NCBI GenBank assembly: GCA_951394405.1
Contig: OX596344.1
Coordinates: 2,418,001 to 2,482,000 of the forward strand
Direction of reading: 5' to 3'
Source: Coprinellus micaceus
Taxonomy: Eukaryota > Basidiomycota > Agaricomycetes > Agaricales > Psathyrellaceae
DNA: 64,000 bases
Shown piece after piece: positions 17,327 through 29,584 of this stretch. The position numbers and the translations under genes are program-made. Below the pieces are notes generated by a model that was given only the letters and a program-made list of their open reading frames with translations, made no database searches and had not been told where the DNA came from. The stretch's first letter is position 1; the number at the start of each line of letters is the position of its first letter.

Positions 17327-18725
17327 ATGGTGGCAGGCAGCACAATCTACCGAGCGTGTCATGCTAGGCGCCCAGGATTTTATAAGCGCCTCTTAGGATA
17401 CGAAGGTGAGAGCCACTGCGAGCCTCGCAAGAATCGCTGTTAAAAGTGCTTCCAGACCTCCCTTTGGAACTCAGGATGATTATCCTCTCGTACTGTGACA
17501 AAGGACAGCTGACTGCCCTCGGTTCAGCTAACAGCGCCGTTGGTGACGAAGCAGAGCATACACTCTACAACACCATTTCTCTGACCTACACACGCCTATT
17601 CGAATTGGAATCCTGCATTTCCACCCTCATATCAAGCAAGAGAAAAGCCAGACTCGTCGAATCTCTCGCTGTCAGCTTCGTCCCGCCTCGGGACTCACCT
17701 AGATGGACAAAGGAAAGACTTTCGCAAATCCCTTTGCTGACTCTTCGCCTCGCCCTTGCGCTAGAGAACACCGCATCCTTGGATTTCTTTTCATACCGTG
17801 ACCTCTCCCCCTCGAGCATACAACCTATCATGGGTGCCCTTGAGTGAGTGTGCCATCCCCGAAGTTCCCAATGTCCATCCTACTGAACCCCTTGGCGGAT
17901 ACACTAGGCGCCGCACCTTCTCGCTTTCGGCACTCTATATCAACGGGACCCCCACCAGTCTTATTAAGCTCCTTCAATCTCAACCAGAACTCGAAATCAT
18001 TGGTTTTTGGGACTGTGACACCCAGGACTACGGTAACCTCGTATATCCTTTTCTGGAATCCGAATCCGAAGTCTCGTCGAGCGAAACCAACCAGCCAGCT
18101 ATACATCGCTTTGATCCCCTCATCTTTGGCATAGGCCACTCCCCTGACGACACGCTACATTCACAAATCACAATTTATAAGCAACCTTCCGGGTACTTAT
18201 TCGACTTTTGCACCCTTCCTGGCTACTCAGAAATTACGATGCTGGGGCAGGCTATGCAGGACGACCTGGAGCTATGCTTCCAAATTGACCCTGACCTCGA
18301 TGTCAATTCCATCTGCGTTACCTTCACCATACTCGACTTATCCGAGGCAACACTTTCGGAGATCGAAAACACCATGTCAAGTCTCCACTGTTTGTACCTT
18401 GGAATCGACGAGATGCGCCTCGTTTTAACCAAGCCCCTTCGAAACTTTGTGAGCAGCTCTGTGCCGAATATACCTTTCGGCGGTATACTGATTATTCACG
18501 CCTACTTCCCAGTCCCTCAATCGAGTCAAGCAGACTTTCGCGTATGTGCTAGACACCTTCGGACTCGGTTCTTCTATCACAATATCCGTCGAAGCCCTCA
18601 ACGATGAGGACGAGGACCGCGAATCGTTAGAGGAGATCGCGGAGATCGCGAGTGTGACAAGAGGCTGTACGCAGTCTTGGCACACAGAGCCTCAACGAGT
18701 GAACTGGTTAAAGTTATCGTATTGA
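17327..18725 (+). CDS. F-box-like protein, 409 residues
   Basis: Exons 17327-17405, 17447-17843, 17908-18448 and 18513-18725 (introns 41, 64 and 64 nt) give 409 residues. The motif LPDLPLELRMIILSYCDKGQLTAL at about residues 28-51 resembles a fungal F-box start (LPxELxxxIxxY). The later part has the strand/helix spacing common in Agaricomycete F-box proteins that carry degenerate LRRs. The last intron replaces an out-of-frame tail by SLNRVKQTFAYVLDTFG, which reads as a normal helix; this is the main reason for choosing it. The start ATG at 17327 lies in a good context (CGCCATGG). No partner genes are evident. The function is inferred from the F-box only. Confidence 0.65.
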
Positions 18726-19675
18726 CTAAAGAACGGATATCTACGCGTACAAGAATGTATGCACACCCGATCGCGTACCCGGGTACCGTCACGTGACGCG
18801 GGTACCCCGCCTCCCCTGGCGCGCTGAGACAGCCCCACCGCCCGTTCGGGAAGGCTCGCCCCTGTCGCCCCCGTCCGAGGGCCCTCCGTCGCGGGGCGAT
18901 CGAGCGTGCCAGGGTCGGCGGGACGCGTCCCGTATGGGGTGCCCTCCGAGCCGGCCCCCCAATTCCCCCGCTTGTGACCTCAACCTCCCGTTCTCCTAGT
19001 CCTCCATAGCTTAGAATTAGCGACTTATTTCCTGGGCCTAGTAGAAATCGATTTATAGGATGCTCCCTCTTTGAATGTGCCTGGGCTCGAAGGTGTTGGG
19101 AACTCGAAGGCGTTGGGAAGTGCCTTCCATTTTGGGACGGCTGCTGGATTGCAACCGCCTGGGCGCTTAACCGCCTTTACTTACTACATCCCACTCACTC
19201 GCTTGCCGTCTACGCTGTTGCCACGGAGAACGGCTCTGGTGGGCGCCTGGGCTTTCCCTGCAGCGCGCCCATGGCTTGTAGTTGTTCGCACGCCGGCGAC
19301 TGGTCCACCAGCGGCATGGCAAACCTCACACCGCCCCTCCTGCGCTCCAACTTCCTGCTGACCCCAATCGTCACCGCCCAGAGCTCCTATGGACCAACAG
19401 GCCGTAGTTTAACCCAGCGAGTTGAGCTGATTCGAGTCGCGCACCGCTCGCGCCAAAACGACTGCATTCAAACGCCAAGCACCGCTCACGCCAACACGAC
19501 GGCACGCTTGTGGGAGGAGGGTGGAGTGCGAGAGGTGGCTGTTGGCTTCGCTTCCCCTTGCCCCCTCAATTCCATTGGGCATAGGTGCGTCTCGTCGGTC
19601 CTACCCTCGTCAATTAAATTAATCTACAGTAGACAACAGATATCGATATTTCGATTTACTTTACTCGTCAACGAC
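18726..19675. other. intergenic, GC-rich
   Basis: Separates a plus-strand gene from the 3' end of a minus-strand gene. Near 18775-18810 there is a GGTACC/CACGTG palindromic cluster, and up to about 18970 the sequence is strongly GC-rich with short open frames on both strands. I see no protein family, tRNA or repeat boundary. Confidence 0.4.
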
Positions 19676-21560
19676 TCAAGCGTCATCGGTTAGGTCGATG
19701 ACCTCGTCCTTCAGGACTCGCCTTTTTTTGGAAGGTCCTTCCCCTCGGTCGATATCGCCCGCTCGCTTGGCAGCTGGGGCTTCCAACTGTTCAAGGTCAC
19801 GGAAAACGTCACCTGTGGGATCAAAGGATCCAAGGCCATCCTCCCCCATGCTCTGCATTATCCCTGCCTCTGCTTTACCTTTACCCTTCTCTCCCCTTTT
19901 CGGCTTCTTTCCAATCTTCGCAGCCCACGCCGGCAGCATCATGGACGGTACCCAGACCTCGACGGTCTTCGCACCATTCAGAACCTCTGGGAATATACCC
20001 TCTCCAACCATCGCAGCAACGACGTCGAGCTCTCGCACATGGAGGCGCCCTTCGATTTGACCAGAAGAGGTCTTCAACTTCCGCACCTTCAGCCCGCACC
20101 ACTCAATGGGAAGCTGGCGCGCAGGCGTTCCAAACTGGCTACTGGTAGCAGTCCAGCGACATTGCTCCTAAGGACAGGTAAGTTCTGTTACAGCCAGATG
20201 AGAATTGGGTACCAAGCACTCACAGAAAATATCATCCTTAGCACTAGTCCTTCCCAGAGGTGGGCGCGAAGGACCTTGAGAAGGGCGGTCGCATCCGACC
20301 AGCCAAGTTGGTCACGACAGAACCGGATGATGGAGACGGGATTGGGCTCTTCAGGCCCCACCCGCCATTTGCGAGCATCAGGCTGGTAATCCGGGAATGT
20401 TGCAGAGGTGGCGGGGTTGACGTATTTATTGACGGCTTCGAGGGGCGGAAAGTTGGCAAGTCCTCTCAGTAGATTGTTCTGAACTTTGGTACTGAATAGA
20501 ACCGTCTTGTTGGCGATCGCTTCGGAGACGCGACCTCTCCAGCCTTCAAGGAGAACCTCTCGCTCTTCATCATTCCGAGCTGTCTTCATGTCTCTATAGA
20601 GCGAGTCCCCGACCCCAGAAAGAGCAATCTCCGCTGCGCCGGCACGCCCGCAATGGGCGATGCCAGGGTCATAGTCGCCACCAGCAGCGAGCGCATAAAC
20701 AAAAAGTCGGCCATGCGTAAACCCAAGACTCTGCGCAATATCAGCGGTGCTGAGTTGCTTAACATTGTCTGTGTTTTTCCGCTCGTCGTGAGTTAGGCTT
20801 TTAAGGAGGCCCAGACCATGTAAGCCCCAATGTGCCGCCTAGAAATGAGATACTTACCTCCTTAGAACTGTGGTCGCTCCAAAGACGAGAGCGTCTCCAT
20901 CTTTGGTATATAGAGCATCAATTGAACCCCAGCGGTTCAACGTGGCCAGTTCAGCCTCGGCCTCACCAGGAGCCTGGAGTTTTGGTCTCAGGGCGCCGTT
21001 CAAAGCAGGGCGGGTAGCATACCAGGACATACCTGGTGGACAAAGAAGCCAAAGGATGCGACCAGTGTCTTCGCGTCATTCACCCACCACAAGGGCGTGG
21101 TATTGACGAGAACGCCACGCTTGAGCGGGGGGCGATTGGGGCCGTCAAAGACGAAGACGAAAGTAGCAGAGACCTTTAGAAGCTTGCACAGGCGGAAGAA
21201 TAAAGGCCGGAACGGCCCACTTCCTGAGGCGACGTGCATTCCACTGGCCTGTGTCACCGCCACGCATTCGTCAAAATAGGTTCTTCATATCAGGTGGTCA
21301 AGGCGGTTGTCAGTCGTATTTAGCAAGGTACACTTAGATGTGCAACATACCCCATGTCAATACCAATGATCGGTAATTCATCGACAATTGGGCTATCTGC
21401 AGTCCCTCGCATTCTCACACCTTGCAACGCCAGCTGAGAGAGAGACTTCGTCTGCTCGGCAGGGCTCACTAACTAATTAATTGACCATTGCGTTAGCCTG
21501 AGGGCGTACTGGATGTGGAACGCAGAGGCGACAAACCTTCCATAGCGCTGCGACTCCCAT
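19676..21560 (-). CDS. GEN1/Yen1-type XPG-family nuclease
   Basis: A structure-specific nuclease that probably cuts Holliday junctions or flaps in the nucleus. Exons (5' to 3') 21560-21537, 21472-21351, 21282-21033, 20973-20858, 20797-20224 and 20167-19676 encode 525 residues. The XPG N region has MGVAALWK at the start, GIDMG (Asp47) and VFDGP (Asp95). The I region has APGEAEAELA (133-142) and KDGDALVFG (Asp157, Asp159), then AAGGDYDPGI (Asp212, Asp214) in the helix-hairpin-helix area. These match the acidic metal-binding residues of the superfamily. Starting exactly at MGV is characteristic. The C-terminus has a basic SKKRR nuclear signal and ends EVIDLTDDA, a good SUMO-interacting motif. 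The short catalytic spacer favours GEN1 over XPG or FEN1. Confidence 0.88.
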
Positions 21561-21879
21561 GTTTGAATGCTCCTTTTAGATTTAAACGAGTAATTGAGTA
21601 GAGATGGTGGTTTCCAGAAGAATAGAAAGTGTTCAACGCAAGTTAGACGTTATGTCTGAAGCCCGCTCCGCACCCCAAATAGGAGTGATCGGTGTCTTGT
21701 GACATTGTGGCGCTCATAAGCGCGCACAGCCTGACTTAGGCGCCGAAACCATGGAGGCGCCAGTGCCCCAACATTTCCCAAGATCAGTGCTAGATGACGA
21801 TGTAGTGCACATTCTCAGATAAGCTGGACCTACAAAACATGTATATTACTCATCAAGCCCACTGGCGCGCTACTATACT

Positions 21880-23601
21880 TTACTCAGGCTCAGGCATGAG
21901 CGGAGCAGGTGCACCCTTGAGCAGTTCATCCATGGTAGACCACAGTCCAAGCCCCATCTCCCACCGAGTAGTTTTGTCCTCCATCATCTTGCGATATTTA
22001 GCCTTACTTTTTTTCTTGAGCTGCTTCTCGGTGCCAAATTCGTTATCGACATAACGGAACATTGCACCAGCAGTGTATTGGGTAAATGAAGCACGCGTCT
22101 CGCCGTCTTGAACCGGAATGTTTCCATGAGTGATGGTCGCAGACGGAAGGAGGACATGGGTGCCTGAGGGAAACTGAATGATAAGCTTGGGCTCCTTGAG
22201 GACGATATGTCCGCCCTTCGTGTAGTCGTACTTGCCGACAGCGTGAACAACACAGAATCCGAAGGCGAGGTTTCGGCAATCCCGATGGAAGCAAGTCGCG
22301 ACTTGCTTCCCTGCGTTGCACGCTGCAGCACAGAAGATCGACCTTTCCCAGTTTGGGAACAGGTCAGAGAGTCGATTGCGAACGGGGATGGTGTGTGCGT
22401 GGTAGTAGTTGTAGAGTTTTGGTAGGTAGAATTTGAACGAAGCTGTAAATGTGAGGTTCCGTAAATAGTGATGAACCAGGGGGCCAGGTCATAGAAGTTA
22501 CTCACCACTTTGATGCAGCGCAAGCCTCTCCAGCTCAGCGCTTCTACGTAGCGCGTCGGCAGCCTCTGAGTGCGTGTCATTCCTCAAGTTGTATGGTCGT
22601 GGGGGGCCATGCCCCGCCCCGATTCCAATGCGAATGGCGGCAAAGCCTTCTCCGCGAGTGTGCGAGAACTCATCCTTCGAGATCCCGCCATTGGTGCCTA
22701 ACTCAACCAGCAGTTCGGCAACTGCATTGCACGCTGCATCGTAGGTGGGGTCTTCAGGCTTGGGTACCCCAACGAAGAATATCTTCTTGGTCTCTTCGTC
22801 TACCAGCACAAGGGGCTCTCTACGCGATTAAACATCAGTGTCCATGCCAGGGTCAAACCATGCAAAGACGCACCGCCCATCCCATCCAATCAACTCGTAG
22901 CCCTCATTGAGTAAGTCCTGCATGTTCAGCACGGACTGGTCCTTCCCGTCTGGGTTTTTTGCTTCATACCCGCTTGAGTTTGTCGGCAACTCATCCAGTG
23001 GAAGCGTGACCGGGACGGTTTTTGCTGTGTCGAGGAAGTGGGCCCCCGTAGGCGGGGCAGGTGCCTGGGTATTCTGGATAAAGGCCTTCGCCTGCTTGGA
23101 CTTGCGTTGTGCGATCTTCTGCCTTTTTTTATAGGATTTGCGCCCCCCACCATGGGTGCTCGACTCGGCGTCCGCCGGGAAAGTGTGGGCTGTTGAAGGT
23201 AGGGGCGTCAAGCTCGGGCGCCTATCCTGACCCGAGGTCTCCGTCGCGATCGGAATGGTATCCTCCTCCACGCAACCATCGAAAGCGACGGCCTTGCGTT
23301 TGAGAGGCAGGGAATTGAATGCGCCCGCGAACTCTACGCAACCGTCTCCACCCTCCAGCTCATCCTCCTCGCGCATGTCCTCCTCCAGCGCCTCCTCCAG
23401 TTCTCTGGCCACGGCCCTTTGCAAAGCGGCACGAAGCGAGAATGAGGCCTTACACTGGAGGAACCGGAACGCGGTTGGAGAGGGAGCTACGTAAGCGAAA
23501 GAAGGCGCCTAGTGGCGAAGAAGAATAGGTGGTATGGGGTTTTGAGTAGAATGATAAACAGGTTGAGTGCGGGGGCTTACCTCCTGGTTGGATGGCTGCA
23601 T
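21880..23601 (-). CDS. TET/JBP-like 2-oxoglutarate Fe(II) dioxygenase
   Basis: Probably a nucleic-acid base hydroxylase of the fungal TET/JBP-related group; the substrate is inferred. Exons 23601-23581, 23508-22874, 22819-22506 and 22442-21880 encode 510 residues. The N-terminal part is acidic then basic (GRKSYKKRQKIAQRKSKQ near residue 110), suggesting nucleic-acid binding. The double-stranded beta-helix carries the metal triad His376-x-Asp378 in CFHRDCRNLAFG, His429 in ITHGN, and Arg440 in ETRASFTQYTAG for 2-oxoglutarate. The 53-nt intron after GWDG removes an apparent stop and restores EPLVLVDEE, so the gene is intact. The 320-bp gap to the nuclease gene holds nothing else. Such genes expand with transposons in basidiomycetes, and a Crypton lies 2.8 kb upstream. 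Confidence 0.82.
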
Positions 23602-26358
23602 TACGGCGAATAGTGTGCTTGAATGGGAGGAGAAGGTGAAGGAGACCGCTCGCTGAGTCCGCACCCCCGGGAATGAGGGCACTGGGCTATTGAGCTGCAA
23701 GTGGAGTACGCGCTGGGTGCTGGAGCTGAGTGGGTTGGTATGAGGAGCTGGCCAACAGGCGACACGTAGAGGTACGACAGAAAATTTTAATGAAACTCAG
23801 AACAAGAGAATATTTGATATCAAATGGATATTTCCAGGAAATGAAATTCACCTACGGGTTTAAACGTCTACAAGAGGGCGCGCTTCCTCAATTTAGTGAC
23901 CAGCGCGTCGCGACGCGCTAATTGCAGCCGTTTTGGGTGTTAAGCGCTGGGCGCGGATACTGATCAGGAGTTTGTTGGCGGGGTACAAACGGCCTTGTCA
24001 TGACACCGCCATCATCTACCCTCTTCCTCCGCTACTCTCCCTCTCCCTCCCTTCCACCTCTCTTCCCAGCACACAAAACACGTAGTAGGACTACAGGGGG
24101 GCCTTCACAGCGTCAACACTCCCCACTCGGCAACCCCACCCCGATGTCCTGTCCCGATGACAACTCACATCCCCTCCCCAAAACGCAACCTCCACACATC
24201 CGCTTGCCCAGCCCTCACCCATCTCCCGTCCATCCTCTCTCTGAAGACCTCGCACTTGACACACACACGCACACACCTGGACGTCTCCAACCCCCGGGCC
24301 CTACACCTTCAACGCCTCGAATTCAACACTTGGCATCCCGATAACGCGACCCCAGCCTCACCAAATGCAGGACGTTCGGCGCCTGGAGTAATGAGCTCCA
24401 GCAGGGGCTAGAACGGAACGGCTGGGAAACGGAGGACGGAGGCTCGAGGGTGGAGCGGATGGGACGAGGCCAAGTTGAAATGAAGCGAGGGAGAATGGGT
24501 AGATAGGATAACAATGGAACGGCGAAGGCCAAGGTAAGCCAAATGTAATCAAGCCTATTCGTACTTACTTACCCTTCAACTTCTTTCTAGCCACAAACAC
24601 CCACTTCGAACGCCGTGGACGTCGACCCTGGCAGCCGCGCACAACCTTGTCTTTGACGAGCTTAGACGTCGATGGCGGCCCCCATGCAAGTGCAGACGCC
24701 CGATGGGCTGGGCGGGTGCTCAACGCACCTCCGCAGCGCCTTTGAGGGCGCGCTGAACGCCGATGCCCTCAGCCTGTCCCGCCCCTCGGTCTCGTCGGTG
24801 ACACGCACGGCGTCAACACTCCCACCCAGTAACCCCACCCCGATGCCGGCTCACGTCCCCTCCCCGAAACGCAACCTCCTTCGACCTCGACTTTGACGAG
24901 GTTAGACGTTGGCGATGGCCTTCACGCAATCACGGACACCCAACGGGCTGGGTGGGTGCTCGACGCTCCAGTCTCGACAACGCCTCTCTCACCCACCTGC
25001 CACTTGTCCCCACCCCCACTCCCGCGCCAACGCCCTTGCAGCACCCCTAGACAGCATCTACCTCGCCGTCCCACCTTCCCATCGCACCAGACGCCCACCT
25101 CAACGTCCTACCTCCCCCATCACACCATGTCCATCCACCCCCGGACCTTTCCACCTCGATAGCCTCCCTCCTCCCCTCCTTCCTCGGTGCACTATCCTAA
25201 AGCCAGACTGGCGCGTTCTGCCTCATGCGAACTCGCCAATCGCACTAGGCAACCACCGCACCGAGCGACGCCTCACTGAAGTCGGCAAGGACGCCGAACG
25301 TGCTAGACGCCCTCACCGAACGACCACAACCAACACCTCCCCAGTCACCCACCTATCCCAGTCACCTTTCCCCGACGCCCGAACGGCAACGCGGAACGGG
25401 ACCGACACACGGATTTGGGATGCGGACGCCGACGTCCGATACCCCACTTCCACACCTCCCCCTGCACTCTCCCCTCTACGCCTCAAAGGCGCGCCTCCGA
25501 CTACCGCCCACACCTTCTCCCCCTCCTACTCATCCTCCACAAGAGTCGAAGCCCACAAACGCCCGCCCACCCCACACGCACACCTCCGACCTCGTCTTTG
25601 ACGAGCAATCGTGCGACGCACCAGTCCCGACAGGACGGAGCCATGCACGATCAAATCGGGGTATGGCGTGACGATGGCTCGACAAAGCCTCTCTGCCTCG
25701 GGCCTCAGGACCACCTTCCTCAGTGCTCGACTTCGCCTTCCCCCACCTCTGACTTCCACACCACCTTCCCCAGCCCAGGTCCGTCTCAGCGCTGAATTCG
25801 AACGACATCCCGATCAAGCAACCCGAAACCAAATCGACGCAAGGCTTGGGCAAGACAAACGACTTGACGAGAGGAAGGAGGGGAGAGGGATGGGGGAGAC
25901 ACGAGTAAAGAGGACGAGGGAGGAGCCAGGCCGAGGAACGACCACGACCTCCCTCTCTCCGCCAACACCAGGAGACCATGGTATCACTGGCACGAATACC
26001 GTGACGGGGAGGAGGGCGGTGGTATGGGGAGTCGAAGACCCAGAAACTGGGCGACAAGTTAAGTGGAATGTCGCCGCACTCGTCGAATCACTACTAACTC
26101 ACCTCATGCAGAGTTTGGCACGGTGACGGCGACTCTCTCGCCGTGGGCGATTCGGAAGTGGGTAGATGAGGGGGAGGTTAGTAGGAAATGAAACGAAGGA
26201 AGGACGAACCGAGGGAGGGGGTGGATGTTGGTAGAGGGCTGGATGCCGCTGGATGCCATGGGGACGATGGTAAACAGCTCAGCGAGGAAGGGGGAGAATT
26301 TAATACCAGTGGCATTGTAGGTACATACCAGGTACATAGATGATCGAACACATCTATT
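23602..26358. other. C-rich degenerate region, no intact gene
   Basis: A 2.7-kb stretch with strong C bias on the plus strand, many CCC/CAC runs and long open frames caused by composition. Phrases recur in degenerate form: GTCAACACTCC with ACCCCACCCCGATG near 24110 and 24820, and TTTGACGAG with AGACGT near 24650, 24890 and 25590. This suggests decayed repeats or an eroded LRR-type gene. Frames change too often for a gene model. The last few hundred bases are the 3' side of the Crypton gene. Confidence 0.45.
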
Positions 26359-29300
26359 CTACATCCCGCATTGTGATGACTCGGCGAGGATTGTGGCCTT
26401 CTGTGGGTCCTTCAGCCAGTCTTGAAAAAGCCGAGAGCTTCGGAGGTGTTTCTGTGGGGAAGAGGGCGAGATTGGGTACTTGCTGTTGAGAAACTTCAGG
26501 GCAATGTCAGCGTCCCAGCTGTTCTGTTGCACCAGACCTTCAATGAGCCTGACGACCTTCATGCGCCGTGTCCATTCGTTCTTGATCGGGCGTTGGTCCC
26601 GCTTCCACTTGGCATCCCAGACCGCAACAAGTTCAAGAATTGAAAAATGGTGGCCAATACCCACCGTGTACTCCCTCCAGATGTCGTCAAGAGAAGGCGA
26701 CGAACCATCACGGGGTTTCCAGTACTTGAATTCAGGGACCCAATTGTGCGCTCTGCCGTAGGTCAACCATTCAAAGGACTGGAATCGAAGCTTCTCTGCA
26801 GAGAACCGCTCCTCGAGATTTGTGATGGCCTGCATCTGAAGACCCCGCTCCTCCGGGCAGTCGCTGAGAGGGAATGTCTGTGTTGAGTACACATTTCCCT
26901 GGCCACTGACAACCTTCGTCATCATCAATGATGGCATGGTGGGTATCGCCATGGTTGGCGGCTGGTGACATGAAGAAAAAGGCGAAGTGATAGGCACGGC
27001 GGCAATGGGAGTGTCAGTGACGGTGGATGGCTTCGGCATAGGACATGCAGAGTGCACTGGAGCCGGCCTCTCAACCACTTGTTGGGTCACTGACAGGTAG
27101 TTGAGTCCATGTAACTGCAGTCTCCAGATGGGGGATAATACGCACCAATTTGAGAAATAGCTTTGCGCTTGGTAGCCCCGCTACCAGATGAAGCGAGAAC
27201 TTGAAACGCGCAGTTGACGGTGTCTTGATATCGCTGAAGCATAGTCTGGTGCTCCAGCTGTGCAGCGTGCATTGCAGAAAGCTGGGCAGCATACGCCTGC
27301 ACCAGAAGCTCGGGGATGTTCTTGATGTTGTCCCGGATATTAGCCTCTGCTTGCGTAATGATTGCACCAGCTTCAGCAGCAAAGGATGCGAAGGCAGGAG
27401 TGTTGAATGGCTCGTACTTGAGGATGGGGAGGTCTGTTCCATGCTTTGAGCTCAGCGCCGCAACATCCTGGAGGAGGACGCGACGAAACCAGCGCAAGAC
27501 GCTCAAGAAAGAGGCCAGGCTTTCGTCTCTTGCGGGTCGGCCAAGCTGATCGCATCTGGCCTTGTAGGTGAGCTCCTCCGTTTCGATCCATGGGAATATT
27601 TGACACTCCAGGTGCTCAGGTGGATCTGTTAAAATTGGTTTAGCTTGCGGCACCCAGCTTGAGACAGTACGGCTCACTCAAAAAGTTGCGTGCAAGGTAG
27701 TAGTCGTTCTTCTGCTCACCGTTGAAGTGGGCTGTCGCGAGCATGGAACCCACAGGTAGTGTCCTGTCGTAAACGGCACGGAAGGAGCCCGCTTGCGACC
27801 AAAGACCAAGACTTTTCACATCCTCCACAGAGGCCCCGAATTCGATGCCATCTCTAGCTCCAACCATTCGCCCAGTATGGGTGACCTTCTCACAGAAGAC
27901 GTCAAAGTCAACCTTCACTGCGTTGAAGCGATCACGATGGGCTTTATTAATTTATTCATGTTAGCGAAGAAGACCCAAAACCTCGAAGGCGACAGGTTGC
28001 TCACCTTGGGGTGTCAATGGCTCGGTCGGCGATTTTTTGCTGGGGAAGAGTAGCAGCTCATACCAGCTACGGAACCCAACATCAGTTGCGCGAGGGCTAT
28101 CGAAATCGGGTGGGAAATCGGGCTTTGGATGCTTCGCAACGTGAAAGGTGAAGTACAGGTGGAGGGCTACTGCCCCCACTGCACACAGCTCAGGATGGCG
28201 GTGCCGGAAGGTACCATGGAAATCAATCCGACCATTCCTGTTGGTCTTTCCCTGGTTGCTCATGATCACCAAAGCCTACAAGCACAGTGTCAACTGCTGA
28301 CGTCTATTAAAAAGCGAGATAGTGAATAAACTCGCCTTCTCTTTGTGATCAAGACCCATATTAATCAAGGGAATCTCATGGAGGAGAAGGTCGGACAGGA
28401 GGAGTGGTCGCACATTGTCACCTCGCATAGCGGTGCTGGTCGAAGTCAGCAGCATGCCGCGATCACGGCTGCGCAACCAAAGCTGCTGCTCGGTGCCGGG
28501 TTGCTGGAAAAGACCGAGTGCAACGTCCTGAAGCTGCTCGCGAGTGAAGGTTTCTGTTTGTATGTGTGTTAGTGAAAGGAACAGCCCGAAAAAAGGGAGA
28601 CTTACGAGATTTTGCTCCAGTAGCCTTCAGACGCTGGGTATCCCGCTGCCGTTTGGCCTCGTTTTCTCGAGTCGCCTTCATGATGTCTTGTATCAGAATG
28701 TGATCTCGAAGCTTATTTGCTTTCGTCCCAGCTTCAGTGAAACGATAGTGCTCCAGAGAGTTGATGATCTGGTCCACTGAGATGGCAGAGAGCGTCGTGT
28801 TGGGTATTGGTTGCTTATTGGGTCCAATCTGCCCGATGCAGCAGTGAGAATTTGAATGGTGGTCTACGAACGGGAGCTACATACAATGGGGCGCGTCGTA
28901 ACATGGTCCAGGAAAAGTGCCACCTTCACTGCGGTAATGGGGAGTGCAGGCGTCGGGATGAACTGGCTCCCTGCCTTCGCTGCTTCTAACTGGCGGCGGG
29001 TCTGGTCTCCTTCCCACCATGTCTTGTACTCATTGAAGTGCCGGGTGTATGCGAGTTGGGTGTTGTTCTTTCTGGTGCGTCGATCATTGCGGTCCTTTCC
29101 TTGCTGCTTCACATCCGCAAGAAGGGCCGGATCGATTAATTCGTCTTGGACAGATGACATTGGGACCAGGGGGTGAGATGCCGGGGGCATCCCGTATGGG
29201 ACAGAAACGGAGGGCACGTCAGGGGGCTTCCCAGTCAATGGGTCTTCGTTCATGGTGTAGAGGAGATGGGGAGATGTCGTTTCACTTGATTCTGTCTTGA

Positions 29301-29584
29301 GAGAGCGGCGTGCTCTCTTCTTCTGAGGGCCAGGAGTGTGGGTGACGGCTCCTGAGGCTATGTTTGAGATAACAGAGTGAGCGTGCCTGGACGGTCGGAT
29401 AACACCAACACCCTTACCCTCAGCCCCAGGCTCAGCCAATGGGACATCGTCGGCATTCCGCTTCTTGCTCCCCGACATGCGGACATCTGAAAGTTTCGGT
29501 CAGCTAGCCTGCTCGCTTAGCAAGGTCGACCCGGCATTGGCAACAACTTCGTGTAGGCGTTTGGGACTCACCAGACTCGTCCAT
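26359..29584 (-). CDS. Crypton-type tyrosine recombinase
   Basis: The transposase-like protein of a Crypton DNA transposon. Eight exons: 29584-29572, 29486-28885, 28828-28606, 28553-28336, 28275-28005, 27941-27678, 27625-27146 and 27089-26359 encode 933 residues without a stop. The N-terminal SAM-like core has NTQLAYTRHFNEYKTWW. The catalytic domain contains STSTAMRGDNVR (Arg), RHRHPELCAVGAVALHLYF (H-x-x-R area), GASVEDVKSLGLWS and the tyrosine in AVYDRTLP. The C-terminus has a GCR1-type DNA-binding domain (DIWREYTVGIGHHFSILELVAVWDAKW split over two helices). The donor after HKEK at 28335 is GC rather than GT. The long Gln/Ala region near residues 650-690 is probably coiled coil. The intact frame suggests recent activity. 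Confidence 0.88.
26359..29584 (-). mobile_element. Crypton element (minimum extent)
   Basis: Cryptons have no TIRs and only very short terminal repeats, so the true ends cannot be fixed from one copy. The element covers at least the recombinase gene and probably a few hundred bases on each side. It lies upstream of the TET/JBP-like gene, in the same orientation. Confidence 0.7.

Noticed and set aside
22828..23424. Stop after DPGMDTDV in the dioxygenase as a nonsense mutation
   Set aside because: A 53-nt intron with donor GTGCGT and acceptor TAG removes it and restores a normal sequence, so the gene is intact.
24909..25601. Long plus-strand Pro/Thr-rich frames as genes
   Set aside because: They follow from the C-rich composition; overlapping frames in the same region look equally open.
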